A stretch of 6,075 nt of DNA from an uncultured Collinsella sp. (GCA_934646965.1 CAKUEZ010000120.1:1-6075), one strand, 5' to 3'; counted from the stretch's first letter, positions 1 to 5,924 are shown. Notes: a model not told the origin generated them from the sequence alone. Translations and numbers: made by a program.

Positions 1-47
1 CGCCTTTAGACGCGAGCCCGGGGCCCGTGGGTTATACCCTAAGAGCA

Positions 48-70
48 AACCACCCTTTTTAAGGGTGGTT
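48..70. terminator. Perfect 10-bp hairpin, likely terminator
   Basis: Arms AACCACCCTT (48-57) and AAGGGTGGTT (61-70) are perfectly complementary around a 3-nt TTT loop. The plus-strand tail (CTGATTAAAAAT) is only weakly U-rich, and on the minus strand the tail is TGCTCTTAG, so the direction is uncertain. It most likely ends transcription of a gene lying left of the window. A structural role without termination cannot be excluded. Confidence 0.5.
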
Positions 71-226
71 CTGATTAAAAATCGGCGCCCCACCGCGGCG
101 CGTTACGACTCCCCGTCGGGCATGATTCTATGCACCTCGCTGGTCGCCTACGCCGTCTGCGCGACGCCCGGGCGGAGGTAGTGCTGGGTCTTTGCTTTAT
201 GGGACGTGTTGGCGTGCTATTTTTTT

Positions 227-256
227 GGCTGTAAGACATGGGGGTGACTTACAGCC
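227..256 (+). terminator. 9-bp hairpin with flanking T tracts
   Basis: GGCTGTAAG (227-235) pairs perfectly with CTTACAGCC (248-256) around a 12-nt loop. It is preceded by seven T residues (220-226) and followed by TCTTTTGTCTG, a fair U-tract for plus-strand termination. It lies about 160 bases before the ATPase start and upstream of that gene's putative promoter. It would therefore insulate the gene from upstream transcription rather than attenuate it. There is no obvious upstream plus-strand gene in the window for it to terminate. Confidence 0.45.
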
Positions 257-317
257 TCTTTTGTCTGATCCTTCCTGCCGCGTACCCTTTGTTGTCCGTA
301 TCGCTTTATCGGTATAT

Positions 318-353
318 TGGTATGATGTGAGATGATTTATCGGTCCACCGATA
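318..353 (+). promoter_or_regulatory. Putative extended -10 promoter and operator-like inverted repeat
   Basis: TGGTATGAT (318-326) fits an extended -10 element (TGn plus TATGAT). I see no good -35 at standard spacing, which is tolerated when an extended -10 is present. Just downstream, TATCGG (338-343) and CCGATA (348-353) form an inverted repeat around TCCA, followed by TTCTTTTTGG. A further TATCGGTA copy lies at 307-314. Repeated TATCGG/CCGATA half-sites around the promoter suggest a repressor site or a 5'-UTR hairpin. This is inference from motif shape only. Confidence 0.3.
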
Positions 354-419
354 TTCTTTTTGGTGCTGCGGTACGCCTTCTAGTGATAGCGGGCGGTCGT
401 TATTTTCTAGGAGCTTGCA

Positions 420-1601
420 ATGATTGATTACCGCAATCCGTATACGCCCGGTGCCGGTGCGATGCCCAAATACCTTGCTGGGCGCGATGATATTCTTGAA
501 TCAGCTTCTCTTCAGCTTAAGGCCCTTGCAGCAAACTATCAGAGCCGCTCGCTTGTTTTGTACGGCCTTAGGGGCGTTGGCAAAACGGTATTGCTTAACT
601 CAATCGAATCAATAGCCGAGGGGGAAGGTGTTCTTGTTCGCCACATCGAGGTCGAAGAGAAGAAAGGTCTAATCGCTCCCTTGGCTTCGGCCTGTTGTTC
701 ACTGTCTGCTTCGCTTAATAAATTTGAACTCGTTAAGAGTAAATTGGAACAGATTAAGAATCTGTTTACCTCGTTAACACTGTCGGTTGATGCGGGGGAT
801 GGTTCACTATCTTTGGGCTTTAACGAAGAGGCTCTTGGGACATCCCTCGCCTCGTCTCATAATTTGTCGGGCGACTTTACCGATGTGCTTGTTGTACTCG
901 GTAAATATGCTCAAGCTGCGGGTTCCTCTATATTTATTGGAATTGACGAGCTACAGTATGCAAGTGAAGAAGAACTTGAAGCTCTAACGTGCGCGCTTCA
1001 CCGTGCGACTCAGCTTGGCCTTCCCGTTATGTTTGGCTGTGCTGGATTGCCTAAGCTTCTAAAGATGTTGGGCGAAGCTAAAACCTATTCCGAGAGGCAA
1101 TTTAATTTTGTGAAGGTCGATTCGCTTCCTCGCGACAAATCGGTTGAAGCGATTGTGAGGCCCGCGCAAAAGCTTGATGTTCTCTATTCCGATGAGGCGG
1201 TTGACGCAATCATCGACTACACGGAGGGGTATCCGTATTTCATTCAGGAGCTTTGTTCGACCATTTGGACATCGTCCGATAACAAGTGTATTTCATTGGA
1301 GACTGTTCTCGAATGCACTTCTTTAACTGATATCCGCCTTGACGAGGGTTTCTTTAGCGTTCGATACGATCGATGCACCCCAAGGCAAAAGGAGTTTTTG
1401 ATTGCGATGGTTCGCTGTGGCGAGCTTCCTTGTACGATTGCAAATGTGGCTCATTATATGGAGAGTAATGTTTCGTCTATTGGACCCTTGCGTGCTCAGT
1501 TAATTAGCAAAGGTATGATTTATTCTGCCGCAAGGGGGGAAGTCGATTTTACTGTTCCTCAGTTTGATCGTTATCTGAGGCGAACGGAACAAATCGTCTA
1601 G
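420..1601 (+). CDS. Solitary AAA/STAND-like P-loop ATPase with C-terminal winged-helix-like region
   Basis: This 393-residue protein has no signal peptide or membrane segment, so it is probably cytoplasmic. The N-terminus (NPYTPGAG, then P-x-YLAGRDD, residues 6-24) matches the lead-in of a family of actinobacterial stand-alone ATPases. Walker A is GLRGVGKT (49-56), Walker B is IFIGIDE (171-177) with the following LQ, and a sensor-1-like strand GCAGLP lies at 206-211. A GYPYFIQELC segment near residues 270-280 resembles the lid region of Orc1/Cdc6- and AAA_16-like ATPases. Roughly the last 80 residues look like a winged helix, a possible DNA- or protein-binding module. The start is supported by AGGAG at 409-413 with a 6-nt spacer. 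The gene is clearly AT-richer than its neighbours (my hand counts: 19 of 60 G+C at 721-780 and 25 of 60 at 1261-1320, against 37 of 60 at 2341-2400 in glf), which suggests acquisition by transfer. No effector domain or partner gene is visible. The biological role is unknown to me. Confidence 0.85.
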   Translation: MIDYRNPYTPGAGAMPKYLAGRDDILESASLQLKALAANYQSRSLVLYGLRGVGKTVLLNSIESIAEGEGVLVRHIEVEEKKGLIAPLASACCSLSASLNKFELVKSKLEQIKNLFTSLTLSVDAGDGSLSLGFNEEALGTSLASSHNLSGDFTDVLVVLGKYAQAAGSSIFIGIDELQYASEEELEALTCALHRATQLGLPVMFGCAGLPKLLKMLGEAKTYSERQFNFVKVDSLPRDKSVEAIVRPAQKLDVLYSDEAVDAIIDYTEGYPYFIQELCSTIWTSSDNKCISLETVLECTSLTDIRLDEGFFSVRYDRCTPRQKEFLIAMVRCGELPCTIANVAHYMESNVSSIGPLRAQLISKGMIYSAARGEVDFTVPQFDRYLRRTEQIV

Positions 1602-1610
1602 ATACTTAAG

Positions 1611-1652
1611 CAGGAAGCCCCGCACGGCGATGGTGCTGCGCGGGGCTTCCTG
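1611..1652. terminator. Long GC-rich hairpin between convergent genes
   Basis: CAGGAAGCCCCGC (1611-1623) pairs perfectly over 13 bp with GCGGGGCTTCCTG (1640-1652). The 16-nt loop can add a few more pairs (GCAC with GTGC). It starts 9 nt after the ATPase stop and lies 39 nt beyond the glf stop. That position between two converging genes fits a shared bidirectional terminator. Neither side has a strong U-tract, so efficiency is uncertain. Confidence 0.65.
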
Positions 1653-1691
1653 GCCTTGTGTATGCGGCTGTCCGTTTCGGCCGTTGGGTTT

Positions 1692-2816
1692 CTACGCCTC
1701 CGTGGGCTCCACGCCCAGCTCGTTGCGGACGAGCTCGAAGGCCGCGGCGATAGCCTTGTCCATGTCGTAGTACTTGTAGCCGCCCAGGCGACCGGCGAAG
1801 ATCACGTCGCCCTCCTGCGCCGCCAGCTCCTCGTACTGCTTGTACAGCGCCTCGTTCTTGGCGTCGTTGATGGGGTAGTAGGGCTCGTCGCCGGGCTTCC
1901 AGTCGGCCGGGTACTCGCGCGTGATGACGGTCTTGTCCTGCGTGCCGAACTCGAAGTGCTTGTGCTCGATGATGCGCGTGTAGGGGACCTCGCGCTCGGT
2001 GTAGTTGACCACGGCCACGCCCTGGTGGTCCTGCTCGTCGAGCGTCTCGGTCTCAAAGCGTAGGCTGCGGTACTCGAGCGTGCCCAGCTTAAAGTCGTAG
2101 AACGCGTCGATGGGGCCGCAGTAGATCGTCTTGGCGGCGATATCGGGCTCGGCAGCGATCAGCTCCTTGTACTCAACGCCGCAGCGGACCTCGATGCCGT
2201 CGAGCATGTTGGCGACCATCTTGGTGTAGCCGCCCATGGGGATGCCCTGGTAGCGGTCGTTGAAGTAGTTGTTGTCGTAGGTAAAGCGGCAGGGGAGGCG
2301 CTTGATGATGCTCGCGGGCAGGTCCTTGCAGTCGCGGCCCCACTGCTTCTCGGTGTAGCCCTTCACGAGCGTCTCGAAGATGTCGCGGCCGACAAGGGAC
2401 AGCGCCTGCTCCTCGAGGTTCTGCGGCTCGCCGATGTTCTCGGCGGCCACCTGCTCGGCGATCTTGGCCTTGGCGTCTGCCGGCGTGACGACGCCCGGCC
2501 ACATCTTGGCGAAGGTGTTCATGTTGAAGGGCATGTTGTACATGTTGCCGTGGAAGTTGGCGACCGGCGAGTTGACGTAATTGTTGAACTCGGCGAAGCG
2601 GTTGACGTAGTCCCAGACGTTCTTCATGGAGGTGTGGAAGATGTGGGCGCCGTAGCGGTGGACCTGGATGCCCTCGACGTCCTCGGTGTAGATATTGCCG
2701 GCGATGTGGTCGCGGCGGTCGATGACCAGGACCGACTTGCCGGCACCCTTGGCGGCGTTGGCGAAGACGGCGCCCGAAAGGCCGGCACCGACGACGAGAT
2801 AATCGTACTGGGACAT
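1692..2816 (-). CDS. glf: UDP-galactopyranose mutase
   Basis: This flavoenzyme interconverts UDP-galactopyranose and UDP-galactofuranose in the cytoplasm, supplying galactofuranose for cell-surface glycans. The 374-residue length is normal. Visible motifs are the FAD dinucleotide-binding GAGLSG (10-15) with the following IDRRDHIAGN, HRYGAHIFHT (53-62), GYTEKQWG (153-160), RLPCRFTYDNNYFNDRYQG (173-191) and the C-terminal FAGRLGGYKYYDMD (340-353). The last two carry the conserved Arg173, Arg343, Tyr349 and Asp351 positions expected to contact the UDP-sugar diphosphate. The ATG at 2816 is chosen because AAAGGAG (2824-2830) precedes it by 7 nt. An in-frame ATG 75 nt further upstream would translate the intergenic hairpin and has no such support. 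The gene ends in TAG. It lies 78 nt downstream of aroQ and has no pathway link to the aromatic genes, so its place here is probably incidental. Confidence 0.96.
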   Translation of the reverse strand: MSQYDYLVVGAGLSGAVFANAAKGAGKSVLVIDRRDHIAGNIYTEDVEGIQVHRYGAHIFHTSMKNVWDYVNRFAEFNNYVNSPVANFHGNMYNMPFNMNTFAKMWPGVVTPADAKAKIAEQVAAENIGEPQNLEEQALSLVGRDIFETLVKGYTEKQWGRDCKDLPASIIKRLPCRFTYDNNYFNDRYQGIPMGGYTKMVANMLDGIEVRCGVEYKELIAAEPDIAAKTIYCGPIDAFYDFKLGTLEYRSLRFETETLDEQDHQGVAVVNYTEREVPYTRIIEHKHFEFGTQDKTVITREYPADWKPGDEPYYPINDAKNEALYKQYEELAAQEGDVIFAGRLGGYKYYDMDKAIAAAFELVRNELGVEPTEA

Positions 2817-2859
2817 GGATATGCTCCTTTGTATGTCAATTGGACAGATACGTAAGATT

Positions 2860-2890
2860 TGGGACAAACATATCTGATTAATTTGTCCCA
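2860..2890 (-). repeat. TGGGAC-bracketed inverted repeat, possible aroQ terminator
   Basis: TGGGACAAA (2860-2868) and TTTGTCCCA (2882-2890) form a perfect 9-bp stem with a 13-nt loop. It begins 4 nt after the aroQ stop on the minus strand. The sequence after the stem in the direction of transcription (AATCTTACG) is not a good U-tract, so termination is only possible. An alternative pairing of CAGATA (2845-2850) with TATCTG (2871-2876) competes for the loop. The TGGGAC...GTCCCA brackets recur in the repeat upstream of pheA, hinting at a shared repeat family. Confidence 0.6.
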
Positions 2891-2894
2891 TAGG

Positions 2895-3332
2895 TTAGTG
2901 TAGCAGATGGGATTTTAGCAACTCCAGTGCGTGGGCGTAGCCTTGGAGGCCTTCGCCGGTGATGGTGGCGAAACAGGCTAGGCGCGCATAGCTCACCTGG
3001 CGGAAGTCCTCGCGGGTCTCGACGGCACTGATGTGGACCTCGACTGCCGGGATGGCGACGGCCTTGAGGGCGTCGAGGATCGCGACGCTCGTGTGCGTGT
3101 AGGCGGCCGGGTTGATGACGATGCCGTCGACCTTGCCGTAGGCCTCCTGGATTTTGTCGACGATACTGCCCTCGTGGTTGGACTGGAAGACCTCAACCTC
3201 GTCAAAGCCCTGCGCGGCGCCTGCCTCCTGGCAAATCTGTACCAGACGGTCGTAGCTGTCGCTGCCGTAGATGCCCGGCTCACGAATGCCGAGCATGTTC
3301 AGATTGGGGCCGTTGATGACGAGTGCTTTCAT
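2895..3332 (-). CDS. aroQ: Type II 3-dehydroquinate dehydratase
   Basis: It catalyses dehydration of 3-dehydroquinate to 3-dehydroshikimate, the third step of the shikimate pathway, in the cytoplasm; family members are typically dodecamers. The 145 residues match the usual family length. The NGPNLNMLG signature is at 7-15, the flexible lid RxPxxYG at 17-23 contains the catalytic Arg17 and Tyr22, a QSNHEG segment is at 50-55, NPAAYTHTS is at 74-82, and the catalytic His is at 100 in VEVHISA, followed by REDFR. The residue after His-Ile-Ser is Ala, where Asn or Asp is usual. The ATG at 3332 is preceded by AAAGGA (3340-3345). A longer in-frame start at 3407 would translate the intergenic repeat and is rejected. 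The gene is separated from aroE-aroK by 102 nt that include a terminator-like hairpin, so it may be transcribed partly on its own. Confidence 0.96.
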   Translation of the reverse strand: MKALVINGPNLNMLGIREPGIYGSDSYDRLVQICQEAGAAQGFDEVEVFQSNHEGSIVDKIQEAYGKVDGIVINPAAYTHTSVAILDALKAVAIPAVEVHISAVETREDFRQVSYARLACFATITGEGLQGYAHALELLKSHLLH

Positions 3333-3362
3333 GGTTGCTTCCTTTGCGGTTAGGCGATGTGC

Positions 3363-3406
3363 TGGCAGGCCTTGGGACTCGACGTTTTCCCAGATAAAAC
3401 CTGCCA
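3363..3406 (-). repeat. Competing nested inverted repeat upstream of aroQ
   Basis: TGGCAGG (3363-3369) can pair with CCTGCCA (3400-3406). A second stem is nested inside: TGGGA (3373-3377) with TCCCA (3388-3392). The outer arm at 3400-3406 is the same segment used by the terminator-like hairpin at 3399-3433, so the two folds exclude each other. The structure ends about 18 nt before the aroQ ribosome binding site. Confidence 0.45.
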
Positions 3407-3433
3407 AAATAAACCTGTCCCTTTTTGGTAGGT
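3399..3433 (-). terminator. Hairpin after aroE-aroK with U-rich tail
   Basis: ACCTGCCAAAA (3399-3409) pairs with TTTTGGTAGGT (3423-3433) over 11 positions with one G-U pair, around a 13-nt loop. Read on the minus strand it starts one base after the aroE-aroK TAA and is followed by TTTATCTGGG, a modest U-tract. This fits an intrinsic terminator between aroE-aroK and aroQ. The loop contains AGGGACAGG on the minus strand, a core resembling the other intergenic repeats in this cluster. Confidence 0.55.
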
Positions 3434-3434
3434 A

Positions 3435-4673
3435 TTAGAGGGTGTCGAGGAGGGCGCGGGCGGTGTTGGCGGCGCTGTCGCGCGAGTCGATGATGTGGTC
3501 GGCCCAGGTGCGGTAGCGGGGCATGCGCTGTTCGGCAAGCTTGTCGATGCCGTCGCGCGCGGTGATGGGGCGGCCCTTGTGGGCGAGCTCGTCGAGCTTG
3601 CGGTTGAGCATCACGATCTGGCTGTTCTGGTGCAGCAGCGGGTAGTTCTCGTCGCGCGTGACGACGCCGCCGCCGGTGGAGAGCACCAGGCCGCTGCGTT
3701 TGGAGATGTCGGCCAGGGCCGCCGTCTCCTGCTCGCGGAAGGCCGGCTCGCCGCACTCGACGATAAAGTCGGCGCAGGGCATGCCGAGGCGCTCCTCGAG
3801 AGCGCGATCCAGGTCGATGTGCTCGCGGCCGGTAAGCTGGGCTACCTGCTCGCCCACGCGAGTTTTGCCCGAACCGGGCATACCGATCAGGGCGATGTTC
3901 TGCTCACGGCGGGATAGGCGTTCCGTTACGTCCAGGATGCGCTCACGCGGGGTGACCTGGCCGGTGTAGCGCTCGACGGCTTGTGCGGCCTGGGCCACGA
4001 GCATCAGCAGGCCGCCGATGCAGGGGATACCGCGGCGCTCGGCCTCGAGCATCAGGCCCGTACGGGCGGGGTTGTAGACGATATCGATGACGCCTTCGAG
4101 CGCGTCGAGACCCTCGAGCGTGCAGGGTGCGTCTGGGCAGTGGGGGAACATGCCAGCGGGTGTGCAGTTGACGAGTAGCGCGGCGTCGGATTGCTGCGCG
4201 ATGTTGTCGTAGTTGACCTCGCTTTTGCGACCTACGGGTACGACGATGGCGCCCAGGTCGGTGAGCACCATGCTCGCCGTGGTACCGGCACCGCCCGTGG
4301 CACCGAGCACGAGGGCTTTCTTGCCGGCAACCTCGACACCTAGCTCCTCGACCAGGCACTGAAAGCCAAAATAGTCGGTGTTGTCGCCGCGCAGGCGGCC
4401 GTCGGGCAGGCGCGTGATGGTGTTGACGTTGCCCATGCGCTCGGCGAGTGGGCTCAGCTCGTCCAGGTACTCCATGACGGCGCGCTTGTAGGGAATGGTC
4501 ACGTTGGTGCCCTCCCACTCGTCACCCGTCATAAAAGTCGCGAGGTCCTCGGGCTCGCGCTCAAAGCGCACGTACTCTAGGCCCGCGAGCTCCTTGTAGA
4601 TGGTCGGGGTGTAGCTGTGGCCCAGCACGCGGCCCAGCACGCCGTAGGGGCGGGTTGCGGCGGTATTGGTCAT
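3435..4673 (-). CDS. aroE-aroK: Bifunctional shikimate dehydrogenase-shikimate kinase (AroE-AroK fusion)
   Basis: One 412-residue chain carries two consecutive pathway enzymes: NADPH-dependent reduction of 3-dehydroshikimate to shikimate, then ATP-dependent phosphorylation to shikimate 3-phosphate. The AroE part (about 8-245) shows the shikimate-binding GHSYTP (18-23), NVTIPYK with catalytic Lys63, GNVNTI (81-86), DNTD with catalytic Asp100, the nucleotide-binding loop GATGGAG (124-130) and NCTPAGM (169-175). The AroK part (about 257-412) shows Walker A GMPGSGKT (264-271), shikimate-binding DLD (287-289), CGEPAFREQE (307-316) with Arg313, TGGG (333-336) and the lid KGRP (366-369). All key residues of both halves are present, and the linker of roughly 12 residues is short. 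Each half is near normal length, so this looks like a true fusion rather than a missed frameshift. The ATG directly follows the pheA TAG, and a strong SD lies in the pheA tail, pointing to translational coupling with pheA. Confidence 0.94.
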   Translation of the reverse strand: MTNTAATRPYGVLGRVLGHSYTPTIYKELAGLEYVRFEREPEDLATFMTGDEWEGTNVTIPYKRAVMEYLDELSPLAERMGNVNTITRLPDGRLRGDNTDYFGFQCLVEELGVEVAGKKALVLGATGGAGTTASMVLTDLGAIVVPVGRKSEVNYDNIAQQSDAALLVNCTPAGMFPHCPDAPCTLEGLDALEGVIDIVYNPARTGLMLEAERRGIPCIGGLLMLVAQAAQAVERYTGQVTPRERILDVTERLSRREQNIALIGMPGSGKTRVGEQVAQLTGREHIDLDRALEERLGMPCADFIVECGEPAFREQETAALADISKRSGLVLSTGGGVVTRDENYPLLHQNSQIVMLNRKLDELAHKGRPITARDGIDKLAEQRMPRYRTWADHIIDSRDSAANTARALLDTL

Positions 4674-5819
4674 CTAGAGCACCTCCGTGTAGCTGCCAAA
4701 GTAGGTGAAGCTCTCGCACACGTCGTCGATGGAATCGAGCAGGTCGTCGAGGGCCTTACTGCCAAAGGGGCAGTCCAGGTCAAAGTAGAACATAAACTCA
4801 AAGTCGTGCCCGGGGATGGGTCGGCTCTCGAGCTTGATGAGGTTGATGTTGAGCGCGTAGAAGCGCTCGAGCACGCGGTAGAGGGCGCCCGGCTCGTTGG
4901 CCGTGGTGATCATGAGCGAGGTGCGGTTGGCGCCGGGGTAGACACGCGGTTCGCGGCTGATGACGACGAAGCGCGTGTAGTTGTTATCCGAGTCCTGGAT
5001 GTTGGGCTCCAGCACCTCCAGGCCATAGAGCGCCGCGCAGCTGCGCGATGCGATGGCGGCGACGTCGGTGCGCTCGGAGTTGGCGACCATCTCGGCCGAC
5101 ATGGCCGTGTTGGGATACTTGGTGGCATGCAGGTCGTGGGCCTCGAGAAAGCCGGCACACTGGGCGATGGCCTGACCGTGGCTGTAAACCTCGCGCACGT
5201 CCTGTAGCTTGGTGCCGGGCTTGACGAGCAAGTTGTGGTCGATCTTGAGGCGCAGCGAGCGCACAATGTGGAAGTCGAACTGTGCGAGCAGGTCGTAGAC
5301 GGCGTTGACCGAGCCGGCGGTGGAGTTTTCGATGGGCAGCACGCCAAACTCGCAGAAGCCGTCGCGCACGGCGCGCATGACGCCCTCGAAGGTCTCGAAG
5401 AACGCGATATCGGGCACATCGAAGAGCTTGCACGCGGCGATTTGGCTGTAGGCTCCTTCGACGCCCTGGCAGGCGACGCTGGCCGTTTGGGGGAAGGGCG
5501 TGTCAGAGGCCGCAGCCGTGGCGTGGGCCTTTTGCGAGACCGTGATGCCCTTGAGCTCGTTGATGTAGCGCTGCTGCTCGGCCTTGCTCATACTCATGAG
5601 GAGGCGGAACAGAGTGATGGTCTGGGCCTCATAGCGCTCGGGCGCGCGGCTGGCTAGGTTGTTGAGCTTGGAGCGCTCGCGGGCGGGGTCGAAGACGGCC
5701 TTGCCCATCTCGATTTTTGACTTGGCGACCTCGGTGGCAATGTCCATGCGCTCGACAAAGCTGTTGAGAAGCGTGGTGTCGATGCCATCGATGGTCTGGC
5801 GAATATCGGCAAGGTCCAT
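4674..5819 (-). CDS. pheA: Chorismate mutase-prephenate dehydratase (P-protein)
   Basis: This bifunctional enzyme converts chorismate to prephenate and then to phenylpyruvate, committing carbon to phenylalanine. The N-terminal AroQ-class chorismate mutase (about 1-88) retains Arg7, Arg24, Lys35, Arg47-Glu48 and a late Gln, matching the active-site residues of the E. coli enzyme. The prephenate dehydratase domain (about 113-290) shows GVEGAYSQIA (119-128), LPIENSTAGSV (161-171), SHGQAIAQC (213-221) and NYTRF (280-284) with the Thr-Arg-Phe motif. A C-terminal ACT domain (about 301-377) has EPGAL (309-313) and ESRP (331-334), the phenylalanine-binding motifs, so allosteric feedback by phenylalanine is expected. 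The length of 381 residues is typical. The ATG at 5819 follows GAAAGGGG (5825-5832) with a 5-nt spacer; a GTG five codons upstream is possible but overlaps that SD. No Phe-rich leader peptide is visible upstream. Confidence 0.96.
   Translation of the reverse strand: MDLADIRQTIDGIDTTLLNSFVERMDIATEVAKSKIEMGKAVFDPARERSKLNNLASRAPERYEAQTITLFRLLMSMSKAEQQRYINELKGITVSQKAHATAAASDTPFPQTASVACQGVEGAYSQIAACKLFDVPDIAFFETFEGVMRAVRDGFCEFGVLPIENSTAGSVNAVYDLLAQFDFHIVRSLRLKIDHNLLVKPGTKLQDVREVYSHGQAIAQCAGFLEAHDLHATKYPNTAMSAEMVANSERTDVAAIASRSCAALYGLEVLEPNIQDSDNNYTRFVVISREPRVYPGANRTSLMITTANEPGALYRVLERFYALNINLIKLESRPIPGHDFEFMFYFDLDCPFGSKALDDLLDSIDDVCESFTYFGSYTEVL
4680..4686 (-). promoter_or_regulatory. aroE-aroK ribosome binding site inside the pheA 3' end
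   Basis: On the minus strand GGAGGTG lies 6 nt before the aroE ATG and is made from the Glu-Val codons near the pheA C-terminus (GAG GTG CTC TAG). The pheA stop abuts the ATG with no gap. A strong SD placed this way decides the aroE start and supports stop-start coupling between the two proteins. Confidence 0.85.
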
Positions 5820-5840
5820 GGGGACCCCTTTCACATGTCG

Positions 5841-5916
5841 GTGATTTTTCTGGGACGGGGATTAAATAATCATTAGGTACACAATGATTATTTAATCCCC
5901 GTCCCAGAAAAATCAC
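5841..5916. repeat. Perfect 34-bp palindrome with 8-nt loop upstream of pheA
   Basis: Bases 5841-5874 and 5883-5916 are exact reverse complements over 34 bp, separated by AGGTACAC (5875-5882). Each arm has a GTGATTTTTC outer part, a TGGGACGGGG core and an AT-rich inner part (ATTAAATAATCATT). The element ends 21 nt before the pheA ATG, just outside the SD, and fills much of the 138-nt aroC-pheA gap. I see no target-site duplication and no coding capacity. It could be a REP/MITE-like repeat, a very stable mRNA hairpin protecting or terminating the transcript, or both. On either strand the foot of the stem carries a run of five T or A, giving some resemblance to a bidirectional terminator. Confidence 0.85.
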
Positions 5917-5924
5917 TGGGTGGG

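Larger units (their letters stand above)
1..419. other. Gene-free left flank with hairpins and putative promoter
   Basis: I find no convincing gene here. One plus-strand frame is open from the window edge to a TAG at 179-181, but it runs through the hairpin at 48-70, has no recognisable protein motif and is probably chance in GC-rich DNA. I looked for tRNA T-arm motifs, RNase P, tmRNA and SRP RNA core motifs on both strands and recognised none. Base composition changes inside the region: roughly the first 180 bases are GC-rich, while from about 200 onward it becomes AT-richer like the following ATPase gene. That suggests the boundary of the AT-rich segment lies near position 200. The hairpins and putative promoter are listed separately. 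Confidence 0.6.

Noticed and set aside
2..181. Plus-strand frame open from the window edge to a TAG at 179-181
   Set aside because: No family motif, internal ATG at 122 lacks an SD, and the frame crosses a terminator-like hairpin. It cannot be excluded as the tail of a gene starting outside, but there is no support.
1..419. tRNA or other structured RNA gene in the left flank
   Set aside because: No T-arm consensus, no RNase P, tmRNA or SRP core motifs were seen on either strand.
2817..2891. Longer glf start at 2891 adding 25 residues
   Set aside because: The added codons translate the intergenic hairpin, do not match the family N-terminus, and the ATG at 2816 has a well-placed AAAGGAG.
3333..3407. 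Longer aroQ start at 3407
   Set aside because: The extension reads through the intergenic repeat; type II enzymes begin just before the NGPNLN motif, and the ATG at 3332 has its own SD.
1656..5657. Numerous plus-strand open frames opposite glf, aroQ, aroE-aroK and pheA
   Set aside because: They are low-complexity Val/Leu/Ala/Arg-rich mirror frames of GC-rich genes with no motifs or ribosome binding sites.
5820..5834. GTG start for pheA at 5834
   Set aside because: It overlaps the SD that serves the ATG at 5819 and adds only five residues not expected for the family.
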